From assembly GCA_002308915.1 (NCBI GenBank), contig DBWI01000002.1, positions 1-43,912 on the forward strand: a stretch of DNA of 43,912 nt, given 5' to 3'. The notes under the pieces were generated by a model. That model worked only from the letters and a program-made list of their open reading frames with translations. It did not search any database and was not told where the DNA came from. This document shows, piece after piece, positions 1 to 8,672 of the stretch (position 1 is its first letter; each line of letters starts with the position of its first letter). The translations under genes were made by a program, and so were the position numbers. This DNA is from Christensenella sp. UBA1242. Lineage in GTDB: Bacteria; Bacillota; Clostridia; Christensenellales; UBA1242.

Positions 1-41
1 AAATTTTTATATATAATATATAAAAAAATTGAAATTTGTTG

Positions 42-70
42 TTGACAAACCTTTATATTATATATATAAT
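42..70 (+). promoter_or_regulatory. Sigma-A promoter of the c-di-GMP-regulated surface operon
   Basis: A consensus -35 TTGACA (42-47) is followed by a 17-nt spacer and a consensus -10 TATAAT (65-70). Transcription would start near 77, just upstream of the riboswitch aptamer. Both hexamers are perfect, so regulation is expected to act mainly after initiation, at the riboswitch. Confidence 0.85.
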
Positions 71-90
71 ATAAGTAATTAAAAGTAATA

Positions 91-166
91 TTTGGCAAAA
101 CAAGTGAAAACTTGTGACGCAAAGCTACAGGGTCTTCAAATAAATTATTTAAGACAGCCAGTTGCA
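91..166 (+). ncRNA. Cyclic di-GMP-I (GEMM) riboswitch aptamer
   Basis: The RNA has the GEMM hallmarks: a GGCAAA entry (94-99), a short hairpin capped by a GAAA tetraloop (CAAGT-GAAA-ACTTG, 101-114), the invariant core GACGCAAAGC (116-125), then a second arm whose GTCTT (132-136) and AAGAC (151-155) strands pair, closed by AGCCAGTTGC (156-165). The GNRA tetraloop is expected to dock on the second arm. It sits in the leader of an operon that encodes two EAL-domain proteins, which fits c-di-GMP as ligand. Recognition is by motif and not by a covariance-model run. Confidence 0.9.
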
Positions 167-199
167 AAATGTTTTATTTTTGTAATTGGTTGTCTTTTT
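151..199 (+). terminator. Riboswitch expression platform: intrinsic terminator overlapping the aptamer
   Basis: Bases 151-169 pair without a single mismatch (three G-U pairs) with 178-196 around an 8-nt loop, giving a 19-bp hairpin, and a run of T follows (195-199). The 5' strand of this hairpin is the same segment (AAGACAGCCAGTTGC) needed for the aptamer's second arm and closing helix, so the two folds exclude each other. Ligand-stabilised aptamer should therefore block termination, predicting an ON switch. Confidence 0.85.
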
Positions 200-237
200 A
201 TTATAACAAAAAATTTTATCAAAAGGAGGATAAGTTA

Positions 238-1086
238 ATGGGTTTAATAGAAAAGATTGACAACTTTAACAAGTCTTCCAAAGGTAAAGTTGTAAAGTCA
301 ATAATTTCATTATTCTGTTGCATGATTATGGTTGTAACAGTTTGTCTTGCTTATGCATGGTTTGCAAAGAACAGAGATGTTGGTTCAAATGGAATGGGAG
401 TAACAACAAAGTACGAAGCTGTTGTTGTTGAATTCAATTCTTATCACATCGACAACATTGACACACAAAATGTTGCAAAAGGTTCACAATACACAAATCA
501 AAGTGGAGAAACAGTTTTGGATGTAGACTTGTTGGCATACGACATGACATTCACATCAACAAACCAATTTGCTCCAGTTGTTGTCAGATTAAAAATTTCT
601 GGAATACCAGAAGACAAAATGCCTGCAGCAAATGAGACAAAATATGTCAGCTTGGTAATCAACAGAAACACAAGTTTAAGCTTTAACACCAGCAGCGAAC
701 TTGATGGATACTTTTCAAGCGTTGGTCAAATTGGTTGCTACACAAACACAACACTTGGTCTAAACGCAAGTAACGATGATATATATTCAGCAATCATAGC
801 TCAGTATAGGGCAGACCAAAATGTGATGAGATTTATTTCCGAAAGCAATTCAACATATTCAAAAGTTGCACTCCTAGACAAAAGCCTTGCATACACATCT
901 GCAAACTTTGTAACAGATGCAAACAATGAAAAATGCTTGTTGTTATATATGTGTTTTGATTACAATAGTGTGTACGCTCAAGCTTATGCACAACAAGAGT
1001 CAGAAAGCTTGGAAAACATAACAAGCCTTGAACACAGATTTGATATTTTGAATGACATCACACTAGTAAGTGTAGATTTTAATTAA
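238..1086 (+). CDS. TasA/camelysin-like secreted protein with SipW-type signal peptide
   Basis: This is a 282-residue exported protein, probably a fibre or matrix subunit. ATG 238 follows a strong site (AAAGGAGGA, 222-230). An in-frame ATG at 169 lies inside the riboswitch terminator and has no ribosome site, so it is rejected. A basic N-terminus precedes a hydrophobic segment (about residues 20-40) ending in AYAWFAKNRDVGSNG; this AWF-x-x-N pattern is typical of SipW-dependent signal peptides in Firmicutes. The rest is a Ser/Thr/Asn-rich, probably beta-rich domain with no membrane anchor or sortase motif. It is the first gene after the c-di-GMP riboswitch and is followed 8 nt later by a giant protein with a similar signal peptide, and two SipW-like peptidases lie downstream. 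The assignment to the TasA/camelysin type rests on signal peptide and context; the fold is inferred. Confidence 0.7.
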   Translation: MGLIEKIDNFNKSSKGKVVKSIISLFCCMIMVVTVCLAYAWFAKNRDVGSNGMGVTTKYEAVVVEFNSYHIDNIDTQNVAKGSQYTNQSGETVLDVDLLAYDMTFTSTNQFAPVVVRLKISGIPEDKMPAANETKYVSLVINRNTSLSFNTSSELDGYFSSVGQIGCYTNTTLGLNASNDDIYSAIIAQYRADQNVMRFISESNSTYSKVALLDKSLAYTSANFVTDANNEKCLLLYMCFDYNSVYAQAYAQQESESLENITSLEHRFDILNDITLVSVDFN

Positions 1087-1094
1087 GAGGGAAA

Positions 1095-4000
1095 ATGAAC
1101 AGAATAGCAAAAAGAAGTTTCAAAAAAGCAATTGCACTACTCATTTGTTTAATTATAATGAGTAGCTTTTTTGTTCCTGTTTTTGCTTGGTATTTCAACA
1201 GGTCTTCAACAAAAGTTCAAGTCAATTCCGGTATCGTTGGTTCATACTTTGAACAAGGCAATGGAACAGCCGATACACCTTATGTTATTGCAAGACCTAT
1301 TCAGTTATACTATTTTGCTTGGCTTCAAGACCTTGGCTACTTTGATGGTGACAACGAAGAAAGCACAACAAGTGACAAAAGATTCTACTTTACACTTGGT
1401 GCAGACATTGATATGAGTGAAAACACAGACTACTCAGTTCTTCCACCAGTTGGAACACCTGACCACCCATTTGTTGGAGTGTTTGACGGAAAATATCACT
1501 ATGCACCAACAGATGACAATGGCAACCCAGTAACTGACCCATTTGACCCAAACAACACAAAAGAGGGTACATATCATGTGATATCAAATCTAAAAGTGTC
1601 AAATGATAACCTTTCAAACATCCCAACAAATGGTCAAGAAAATCAACAATACATTGGTTTGTTTGGTGTGATTGGTTCAATGAGTGATCCAGCAGTTACA
1701 GGAACAGTCAAAAACTTTGGTTTGTACAACATAACAGTTGAAACCGAGGACCCAACCGACAACAAAACAATCATTGGTATTGTGGCAGGTTACTGCAACG
1801 GAGTTTTGGAAGGTGTTGGTGTTAGTGACAGCAAAATAAAAGTCAAAAATGGTGTTGAGCCAACTCAAGTAACAACATATCAAGTTGACCCCGAAACTGG
1901 CGATTCAACATCAGCATCAGTTACTCCTGGAATGATAAGTTTCTCACTTGTTGGATTTAGTGACAAAACATATCAAGCATACAACATTTCACCAATTGCA
2001 GGTGGTAATGAGTTTGGTGGAAGTATTGCAATGCAGACAATTTACAACAAAATTATCACTGCAAAAAGTCAATCAACAACAACAAAATATTCATATTACA
2101 AAGTAAAAACTGTTGACATTGATGAAGATGGAAACATAACAGAAACTTATAGTGGAGAAAAAACTGTTGACCTTCATGCCGATGGCATTGGTGAATACTT
2201 CGATTTGGAAGAATATCAAGCAGTTGATGAAAATGGTTATGCATACGAATCATACTCAGCAGTAGAAAGATATTCATCATCAACAGGGTTAGTGATTGGT
2301 GATGGAAATGGAAACTTTCTTGCAGTAGATTCAAGTGGTACAATTTACAACACAACCGATGAAGACGAAGCAACAGTTTGGACAATGGGTACATCAAATG
2401 GTGCTAACACAAGTGGAACAACAAGTTTGTATACAAGAGTTGGAAATAATACTCGTTATCTAAGACAAAGTAACGGAACATTGTCGCTTGGTAACTCTCA
2501 AACATGGAATATTGCCGTTTCTGGTTCAACTTATGAAGATTTCAGGATTTATAACAGCAACTACTATATTACATACAGTAATGGCAGTTGGAGAACAGTA
2601 AACAGTTCCACAATAGTAAAGGCAATCAGAAAAGCTAGTGGAAGTGAAGTAACACAATATACCTATCTTAATGGTGCCTACACAACACAAAAATCACAAA
2701 AAGTAATAACAATCACTCACACAAGATATGATGCATACCTAATTCAAGATGAAAGTGGCAACTATCTTGTTGGAACAACAGCTGGAAACATTTCAAACAC
2801 AACAAATAGTGGTAGTGCAACAGCTTGGAGATTTTCAAACGGTGCAAATGGTGGAACATTCTCAATTCAATCAGATGATGAAGTGACATACTATCTATAT
2901 AACAACAATGGAACACTTCAAATTTCTTCAACAAATTCAACCAATTGGACAATTTCAAATGGTCAAATTTCAAATGGTGGCTACTATCTTGTATATCTTG
3001 ATGGTGCATGGAAGTTATGGCAAGAAACAACATACTATTCAATTGAAAATGGTAATGGTACATATTTGAACTTTGCAAACAACAACTTAACAAGTGGAAA
3101 CAGTGCAACAACAAGATGGCATGTTGCAAGCAACAAGATATACACATACAATGGCACAACAAAAACATATATCTACAACAACAATGGAACACTTGCAACC
3201 ACAACAAATGTAAACACTGCATCAACTTGGACAGTGAATAACACAACTCACACAATGTCAACAGGTGGTTACTATCTTGTATATCTTGATGGTGCATGGA
3301 AGTTATGGCAAGAAACAGAATACTATGCAATCAATAATGGAAATGGCACATATCTTAATCTTAATGGAAACAACATTACAAGTGGAAACAGTGCAACAAC
3401 CAAATGGCATATTGTTGATGGAAAAATATATGCATACAATGGCACAACAAAAACATATCTATACAACAACAACGGAACACTTGCAACCACAACAACTTCT
3501 GGTACAGCATCAACTTGGGAAACAGCAAATGGACATATTACAACTGGTGGTTTCTACTTGGCATTCATTGATGGTGCATGGAAGTTGTGGGAAAACACAA
3601 AATATTATTCAATCAACAATGGAAGTGGCACATATCTTAACCTAAACAATGGAAATATTGCTGGTGGAAACAGTGCAACAACAAGATGGCACTTTTCAAG
3701 TGGTGATTCTGGTGGACAAATTTACACATTTGTAAACGACACAAAAACATATCTTCGTGATAACAATGGAACATTAGAAACCACAACAACACAAGGAAAT
3801 GCAACAACTTGGACAGTTGATTCAAATAATCACAACATCAAAAGCAGCAACAATCGTTATCTTTGTTATAACGATGGTGCTTGGGGATTAACAGAAGAAA
3901 CAGAATACTATGTATTCAATGATGGAAACAATCACTATCTTAACTTATCAAATGGAAATATTGCAGGCGGTGCAAGTTCAACAAGATGGTACAAAGATAA

Positions 4001-7000
4001 CAACAACAAAATTTATGCATACAATGGCACAACAAAAACATATTTGTACATAAATAACGGAGCACTTGCAACCACAACAACTGCGGGCAGTGCAACAGCT
4101 TGGACAATTGACAATGCAAATCATAACATAACAAGTGGTGGCTACTACTTATGTTATAATGATGGTGCTTGGATGGTAACACAAGAAGCTGGCTACTATC
4201 TTATCAATGATGGCAGTGGTCACTATCTTAACTTGTCAGGTGGAGATGTTGCCGATGGCACATCACAAACAGCAACAAGATGGTTCAAAGATAACAATAA
4301 CAAGTTATATGCTTACAATAATGGCACAAAAACTTATCTTTACAACAATAATGGAGTACTTACAACAACTACAACAGTTGGCAGTGCAACAACTTGGACA
4401 ATTGCAAACAACAACATAAAAGCAGGGAATTACTATCTTGCATATCAAAATGGTTGGTTCCTTACAATAGAAACAACTTATTCACTTATTTCTGATGGCA
4501 GTGGTAATTACTTCAATTTGACAGCAAATGGTTTTGAAATTGGAACAAGTTCAAATGCAACAAGATGGCATAATGATAGTGGAAAACTATACACCTATCT
4601 TGGTGGCACAAAAACATATCTTGTAAACAACAGTGGAGTGCTTTCAAGCACAACAACTGAGGGCAGTGCAACAACTTGGACAATCACAAACTCAAGTATT
4701 ACAAATGGTGCTTACTATCTTGTATATCAAAATAGTTGGTTGCTTACAGACGAAACTGGTTACTATACAATTTCTGATGGCAACGGCAACTATCTTAATT
4801 TAACAGCCAATGGATACGAAAATGGAACAAGTTCAACAGCAGTTGGTTGGCACTTTACAAATGGTGCAAGTGGTGGAAAAATTTACACATATGTTAATGG
4901 TGCAAGAACATACATCTACAACAACAACGGAACACTTTCAACCACAACAAATGTAAACACTGCATCAACTTGGACAATTTCAAATGGTCAAATTTCAAAC
5001 AATGGCTACAGCATAATTTATAGCGATGTTTGGAGATTAACAAATGTTTCAAGTTACTACACACTCAGTGATGAAGCAGGGCATTATCTCAACTTAACAG
5101 CAAGTGGAATAGAAACAGGAACAAGTTCAAATGCAACAGATTGGCAAATAACAAACACTTCAAGTGGAAAGATATATACATACATAAATGGTACAGCAAC
5201 ATATCTATATAACAACAATGGAACACTTGCCACAACAACAAATTCAAACACTGCAACAACTTGGACAATTGATAACACAAACAAAAACATCAAAAATAAT
5301 GGTTATTTCTTAACATATGATGGTTCAAGTTGGGTAATAACAAACAATGTTTCTTATTACAAAATTCATGATAACAACAATCATTACATGAATTTAACAT
5401 ATTCAAACAGCAGAGCTTTAACATCTGTTGGAACTTCAGCAAATGCAACTGTTTGGAAATTCTCAAACAAATCTAGTGGTGGTTATATTTCTGCAGAAGT
5501 TAACAACACAACATATTATTTGAACTATGTTGATGGAAATATGGTTCCTGGAACAACTCAATCAACAACTTGGACTGTTTCTGGCAACACAATTTATTGC
5601 ACAAACAGTGGCACAAACTATAATATTTTCTGTGATGGCAGTTGTTGGACTATTGTTAGAAATGGTTTGAATTCATATTATTTGGTTAGCAGTGGAAACA
5701 ACTATTTGTCTTGCTCAACATCTGAAATTGAAAATGAAACGGTTAGGTCATATGCAAGAAAGTGGGAATTTACTAGTTCAGGTTCTACTAACAGATATTA
5801 CATTTCAACTCAAATCAATGGAACAAATTACTGGTTGAGAGGTTATAGATCTGGTAGTATGTGGAGTGGTTATACTTATTATATGGAAACCACAACGACT
5901 CAAAATAGCAGAACAGAAGTTAGAACAGATAATAACAAAACTTATCTAAATCTTCGTACTAGTAGTAACAACCGATATATTTATTATAGTAATGGTTGGA
6001 CAACTACTAACAGTTCACAAACACTAACGGTTGCAAACATTAGTTCATCAACAAGAAATGCAGTCAAAGTTGTAAATGATGTTCAATATGATTTGGTTGC
6101 ACAATATGCATCTGGAACTTACGATATGACAAATAGTATTTCTTCAAATGAATACGATTTGACAATTGGAGTAACAAACAACAACTATAATCTCACTGCA
6201 AATGCACCTTACACAGAATACAACTTGACAGCAAATTCAACTAGCACAAGTTATAGTTTAACAGCAAACACATCGAGCACAGATTACAATGTAACAGCAA
6301 ACACTGTTAGGTCAGATTATGATATTACTGCAAACTTTGTTTCAGCAAATTATGACTTAACAAACGCAACCGAAAGCACAACAACAGTTTGGAAAAATAC
6401 TGTTACAACAACAGAAACTATTGATGTTGTAAGCAAAGACACATACATTCCACTTACAAACAATGAAGATGGAACTGTTAGTATGAAGAACACTGGTTAT
6501 ATTGTCGGTGGTTCAAATTATTATGACCCATCATCATATTCTGGTGATATCCGTGTATCTTATTATGCAATGAATCAACTTAGTGCTTCAACAAATAATA
6601 GTAATGAAGGTGCTGTGTTCAATGATTCACGACTTGAAGTTCTCACTCAAACATATCTTTCAAATGGATTAAAGAGAATATATGACACTCATAATGCAAA
6701 CAATAGTAGTGTAAGCACTGCAATGTCAGCATATACAAAAAATGCCAACACAACCAGTGTTTCAGCACTTGGACTAGAAAAGTATACAGAAGCAAGAAAC
6801 CAATTGGCAGACACTTTGGATGGTCAATCACAAGTTTATGGTTTGCACTTTATGGATGCACAAATCAACATCAATAATCTTGCAAGAATAGATAAGGCGA
6901 CAATCAATGGTAGTACATATTATAACTATAGTGTTCCACAAGATTGTATCGACTTTAACTTGAGTGTAAAAGGTTCAATTAACTTCTTTGCGGGAACATA

Positions 7001-7643
7001 CTTCCCAAGCAACGACTCATTCTTCTCATTCCACAGAATTTTGAGAAGTGAAGGAGAAATTGTTGCAATCAAAGAAATTAGCAAAATTTATGGTGTTCCA
7101 AGTGATACATCAAAGAGCTATATTTATTGGTACGCTGGTGAATCACAACCAACACTTCCAACTGGATACGTTATGCTGTTTGACACTGATTGGATTAAAT
7201 CTCCAACAATGGTAGACAATGCAATGTATTATTACGAAATCCCTGTTAATCCAGGGGAATATGCGTTAGGTTCTGTTAATGGTGGTCTTGGTGCTTACCT
7301 TATCTACTTGGATATTGGTGCATCAGCTCAATCACTTTCTGACGGAACAACGCTAGAAACTGCAATAAAAGGTATCGATTTTGTAACTCATGATAGTTTG
7401 TCTTCAAATTCAATTGCGGCAACATTACAAGCAATCGATCAATCAACTCCATCTTCTGCAGTTATCATCTTGAAAACAAGATTCCAAGGCGAAATTCAAT
7501 TTACAATTCAAGAAGTAACTGTTGACAACGCACAAGTCATAAGAATAGGGTATGCACTTAGTGATGATAGTGCAAAAGACTATGTACTGTGGACCAAGGC
7601 TAATTCAAGCGTTGAAGTGGTGGATGACACAGACTCTCCATAA
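1095..7643 (+). CDS. Giant secreted repeat protein (2182 aa), GLUG-like N-terminal domain
   Basis: This is a very large surface or matrix protein. A basic start and hydrophobic segment end in PVFAWYFNRSS, matching the SipW-type signal of the gene before it. Residues about 45-230 look like the GLUG repeat region (FVGVFDG, YIGLFG, GTVKNFGL, GIVAGYCNGVLEGVGV). Residues about 398-1640 hold roughly twelve units of 94-107 residues, each with a YYxI-x-x-G-x-G-x-YLNL lobe, an IYTY-x-NGT-x-TYLYNNNGTL lobe and a GGYYLxYxDGxWxL lobe, each ending near a conserved Trp; this three-lobed pattern suggests a beta-trefoil-like fold. Nine 11-residue repeats follow (1665-1763), then a C-terminal domain of about 400 residues containing YYYEIPVNPGEYALG. 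No LPxTG or transmembrane anchor is seen. It starts 8 nt after the previous gene with a GAGGG site. Roles in adhesion or fibre formation are inferred. Confidence 0.75.
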   Translation: MNRIAKRSFKKAIALLICLIIMSSFFVPVFAWYFNRSSTKVQVNSGIVGSYFEQGNGTADTPYVIARPIQLYYFAWLQDLGYFDGDNEESTTSDKRFYFTLGADIDMSENTDYSVLPPVGTPDHPFVGVFDGKYHYAPTDDNGNPVTDPFDPNNTKEGTYHVISNLKVSNDNLSNIPTNGQENQQYIGLFGVIGSMSDPAVTGTVKNFGLYNITVETEDPTDNKTIIGIVAGYCNGVLEGVGVSDSKIKVKNGVEPTQVTTYQVDPETGDSTSASVTPGMISFSLVGFSDKTYQAYNISPIAGGNEFGGSIAMQTIYNKIITAKSQSTTTKYSYYKVKTVDIDEDGNITETYSGEKTVDLHADGIGEYFDLEEYQAVDENGYAYESYSAVERYSSSTGLVIGDGNGNFLAVDSSGTIYNTTDEDEATVWTMGTSNGANTSGTTSLYTRVGNNTRYLRQSNGTLSLGNSQTWNIAVSGSTYEDFRIYNSNYYITYSNGSWRTVNSSTIVKAIRKASGSEVTQYTYLNGAYTTQKSQKVITITHTRYDAYLIQDESGNYLVGTTAGNISNTTNSGSATAWRFSNGANGGTFSIQSDDEVTYYLYNNNGTLQISSTNSTNWTISNGQISNGGYYLVYLDGAWKLWQETTYYSIENGNGTYLNFANNNLTSGNSATTRWHVASNKIYTYNGTTKTYIYNNNGTLATTTNVNTASTWTVNNTTHTMSTGGYYLVYLDGAWKLWQETEYYAINNGNGTYLNLNGNNITSGNSATTKWHIVDGKIYAYNGTTKTYLYNNNGTLATTTTSGTASTWETANGHITTGGFYLAFIDGAWKLWENTKYYSINNGSGTYLNLNNGNIAGGNSATTRWHFSSGDSGGQIYTFVNDTKTYLRDNNGTLETTTTQGNATTWTVDSNNHNIKSSNNRYLCYNDGAWGLTEETEYYVFNDGNNHYLNLSNGNIAGGASSTRWYKDNNNKIYAYNGTTKTYLYINNGALATTTTAGSATAWTIDNANHNITSGGYYLCYNDGAWMVTQEAGYYLINDGSGHYLNLSGGDVADGTSQTATRWFKDNNNKLYAYNNGTKTYLYNNNGVLTTTTTVGSATTWTIANNNIKAGNYYLAYQNGWFLTIETTYSLISDGSGNYFNLTANGFEIGTSSNATRWHNDSGKLYTYLGGTKTYLVNNSGVLSSTTTEGSATTWTITNSSITNGAYYLVYQNSWLLTDETGYYTISDGNGNYLNLTANGYENGTSSTAVGWHFTNGASGGKIYTYVNGARTYIYNNNGTLSTTTNVNTASTWTISNGQISNNGYSIIYSDVWRLTNVSSYYTLSDEAGHYLNLTASGIETGTSSNATDWQITNTSSGKIYTYINGTATYLYNNNGTLATTTNSNTATTWTIDNTNKNIKNNGYFLTYDGSSWVITNNVSYYKIHDNNNHYMNLTYSNSRALTSVGTSANATVWKFSNKSSGGYISAEVNNTTYYLNYVDGNMVPGTTQSTTWTVSGNTIYCTNSGTNYNIFCDGSCWTIVRNGLNSYYLVSSGNNYLSCSTSEIENETVRSYARKWEFTSSGSTNRYYISTQINGTNYWLRGYRSGSMWSGYTYYMETTTTQNSRTEVRTDNNKTYLNLRTSSNNRYIYYSNGWTTTNSSQTLTVANISSSTRNAVKVVNDVQYDLVAQYASGTYDMTNSISSNEYDLTIGVTNNNYNLTANAPYTEYNLTANSTSTSYSLTANTSSTDYNVTANTVRSDYDITANFVSANYDLTNATESTTTVWKNTVTTTETIDVVSKDTYIPLTNNEDGTVSMKNTGYIVGGSNYYDPSSYSGDIRVSYYAMNQLSASTNNSNEGAVFNDSRLEVLTQTYLSNGLKRIYDTHNANNSSVSTAMSAYTKNANTTSVSALGLEKYTEARNQLADTLDGQSQVYGLHFMDAQININNLARIDKATINGSTYYNYSVPQDCIDFNLSVKGSINFFAGTYFPSNDSFFSFHRILRSEGEIVAIKEISKIYGVPSDTSKSYIYWYAGESQPTLPTGYVMLFDTDWIKSPTMVDNAMYYYEIPVNPGEYALGSVNGGLGAYLIYLDIGASAQSLSDGTTLETAIKGIDFVTHDSLSSNSIAATLQAIDQSTPSSAVIILKTRFQGEIQFTIQEVTVDNAQVIRIGYALSDDSAKDYVLWTKANSSVEVVDDTDSP
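2286..6010 (+). repeat. Approximately 12 tandem 94-107-aa coding repeats
   Basis: Unit starts, marked by the first Tyr of the YYxI motif, fall at 3033, 3321, 3603, 3906, 4194, 4479, 4761, 5055, 5355 and 5676, with two more divergent units upstream (about 2286 and 2730). Spacings are 282-321 bp. Neighbouring units are close at DNA level: 2980-3040 and 3265-3325 differ at only a few bases. This makes the array prone to copy-number change by recombination and to mis-assembly. Confidence 0.85.
6087..6383 (+). repeat. Nine tandem 33-bp (11-aa) repeats
   Basis: In frame within the giant protein, Tyr codons recur every 33 bp from 6087 to 6351. The units read Y-D/N-L-T-x-N-x-x-x-x-x (for example YNLTANSTSTS and YDITANFVSAN). 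The exact 11-residue period differs from the large repeats upstream and suggests a short beta-strand linker or stalk. Confidence 0.9.
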
Positions 7644-7688
7644 TATTCTTGTCCAATTATATATTAAAAAGTATTTATAGTAAAATAA

Positions 7689-7718
7689 TTGACTTTATAT
7701 ATGATAAAGTGTTAAAAT
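7689..7718 (+). promoter_or_regulatory. Possible internal sigma-A promoter before the first signal peptidase
   Basis: TTGACT (7689-7694) and TAAAAT (7713-7718) are separated by 18 nt in the 117-bp gap after the giant gene. No terminator with a T-run is visible in this gap, so the downstream genes may be expressed both from the riboswitch promoter and independently of it. Confidence 0.45.
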
Positions 7719-7760
7719 GTTGTCAATTAGTGGGCGTTTAAGTCTATTATTGGAGGAAAT

Positions 7761-8624
7761 ATGGGTACAAATGAGACCATGACAAAAAAACAAAAGGCTG
7801 GAAAAATAATATCTTATGTCATCAATATAATAAGCGTAATTATAATGCTATTTTCTGTATTTATAGTTATATCTTATTTATCATCACAAGACAGAGGATA
7901 TCCAGTATATTTTGGTAGAGCTTATGCCGTTGTTCAATCAGATTCTATGGCAAAAGATTTATCAAGAAAAGATAATTTTAAAGAAGGTGATATTATTTGT
8001 TTCAGAGTGTTAAGTGACAGCGAAAAACAAGAACTTTCTGCTGGAACAGCAGGTGTTCAAGATGGCGATGTTGTAACATTCTGGGATAATAATATTGCAG
8101 CAACAAAAGTATTGAATACTCACAGAATCTACGAAGTAAGAGTAGGTGCTGATGGAAAGAAAGAGTATTCAACAATGGGTGACAACAACCTCACCTATGA
8201 TAAAGACCAACAAGGTAATCAAATTTGGAGAAAGGCAGATGATATCCAAGGCGTTTTTGCTGGAAAAGCATCAGGCATTGGTAACATTCTCATGTTTATC
8301 CAAAGCAAAACTGGTTTTGCAGTTTTGATTGTTGTTCCTTGTGTCCTAATCATGATTTATTGTGCTACACTTGTAATATTAAATCTTGTTAAATACACAA
8401 AACAAAAGGCAATTCTTCAACATGAAGACAACGTAGAAGAACTTCGTGAACAAATGAAAGCTGAACTTCTCAAAGAACTTGAAGAAAAGAAAAAGAAAGA
8501 AGAAAAAGCTGAAGAAAAACCTACAGACGAACCAAAAGACGATAAGCCAGAGGGGGAATCTGCAGAAGAGCCAAAAGAAGAAAAACCTGCAGAAGAAGAC
8601 AACAAAGACGAAGAAAACAAGTAA
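7761..8624 (+). CDS. SipW-like (ER-type) signal peptidase I, first copy
   Basis: This is a 287-residue membrane peptidase that would remove the signal peptides of the two upstream secreted proteins. A transmembrane segment (about 16-43) precedes the catalytic serine in QSDSM (S62). The second conserved region has His in NTHRIYEV (H121) rather than the Lys of ordinary bacterial type I enzymes; a Ser-His pair is diagnostic of the SipW/archaeal/ER type. The acidic motif GDNN (about residue 133) follows, then a second transmembrane segment (about 176-205). The C-terminal ~75 residues are a cytoplasmic Glu/Lys/Pro-rich tail (EEKPAEE style), which ordinary SipW lacks. The start ATG 7761 has a good GGAGG site (7752-7756). 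A second SipW-like gene lies 3.2 kb downstream, suggesting different substrates or a heteromeric enzyme. Confidence 0.88.
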   Translation: MGTNETMTKKQKAGKIISYVINIISVIIMLFSVFIVISYLSSQDRGYPVYFGRAYAVVQSDSMAKDLSRKDNFKEGDIICFRVLSDSEKQELSAGTAGVQDGDVVTFWDNNIAATKVLNTHRIYEVRVGADGKKEYSTMGDNNLTYDKDQQGNQIWRKADDIQGVFAGKASGIGNILMFIQSKTGFAVLIVVPCVLIMIYCATLVILNLVKYTKQKAILQHEDNVEELREQMKAELLKELEEKKKKEEKAEEKPTDEPKDDKPEGESAEEPKEEKPAEEDNKDEENK

Positions 8625-8672
8625 TTACGATAGTAGCTACAAACAAAAGTAATTTTTTAGGAGATATAAAAA

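Noticed and set aside
169..237. Upstream in-frame ATG extending the first gene by 23 codons
   Set aside because: It lies inside the riboswitch terminator hairpin and has no ribosome site; ATG 238 has a strong one.
2713..3330. 205-codon minus-strand open frame opposite the repeat array
   Set aside because: A shadow of the repetitive coding sequence; it repeats with the array, lacks a ribosome site and has implausible composition.
7689..7735. Second riboswitch before the first signal peptidase
   Set aside because: TTGAC and GTCAA could pair across this stretch, but no GEMM core (GACGCAAAGC) or other recognisable aptamer is present.
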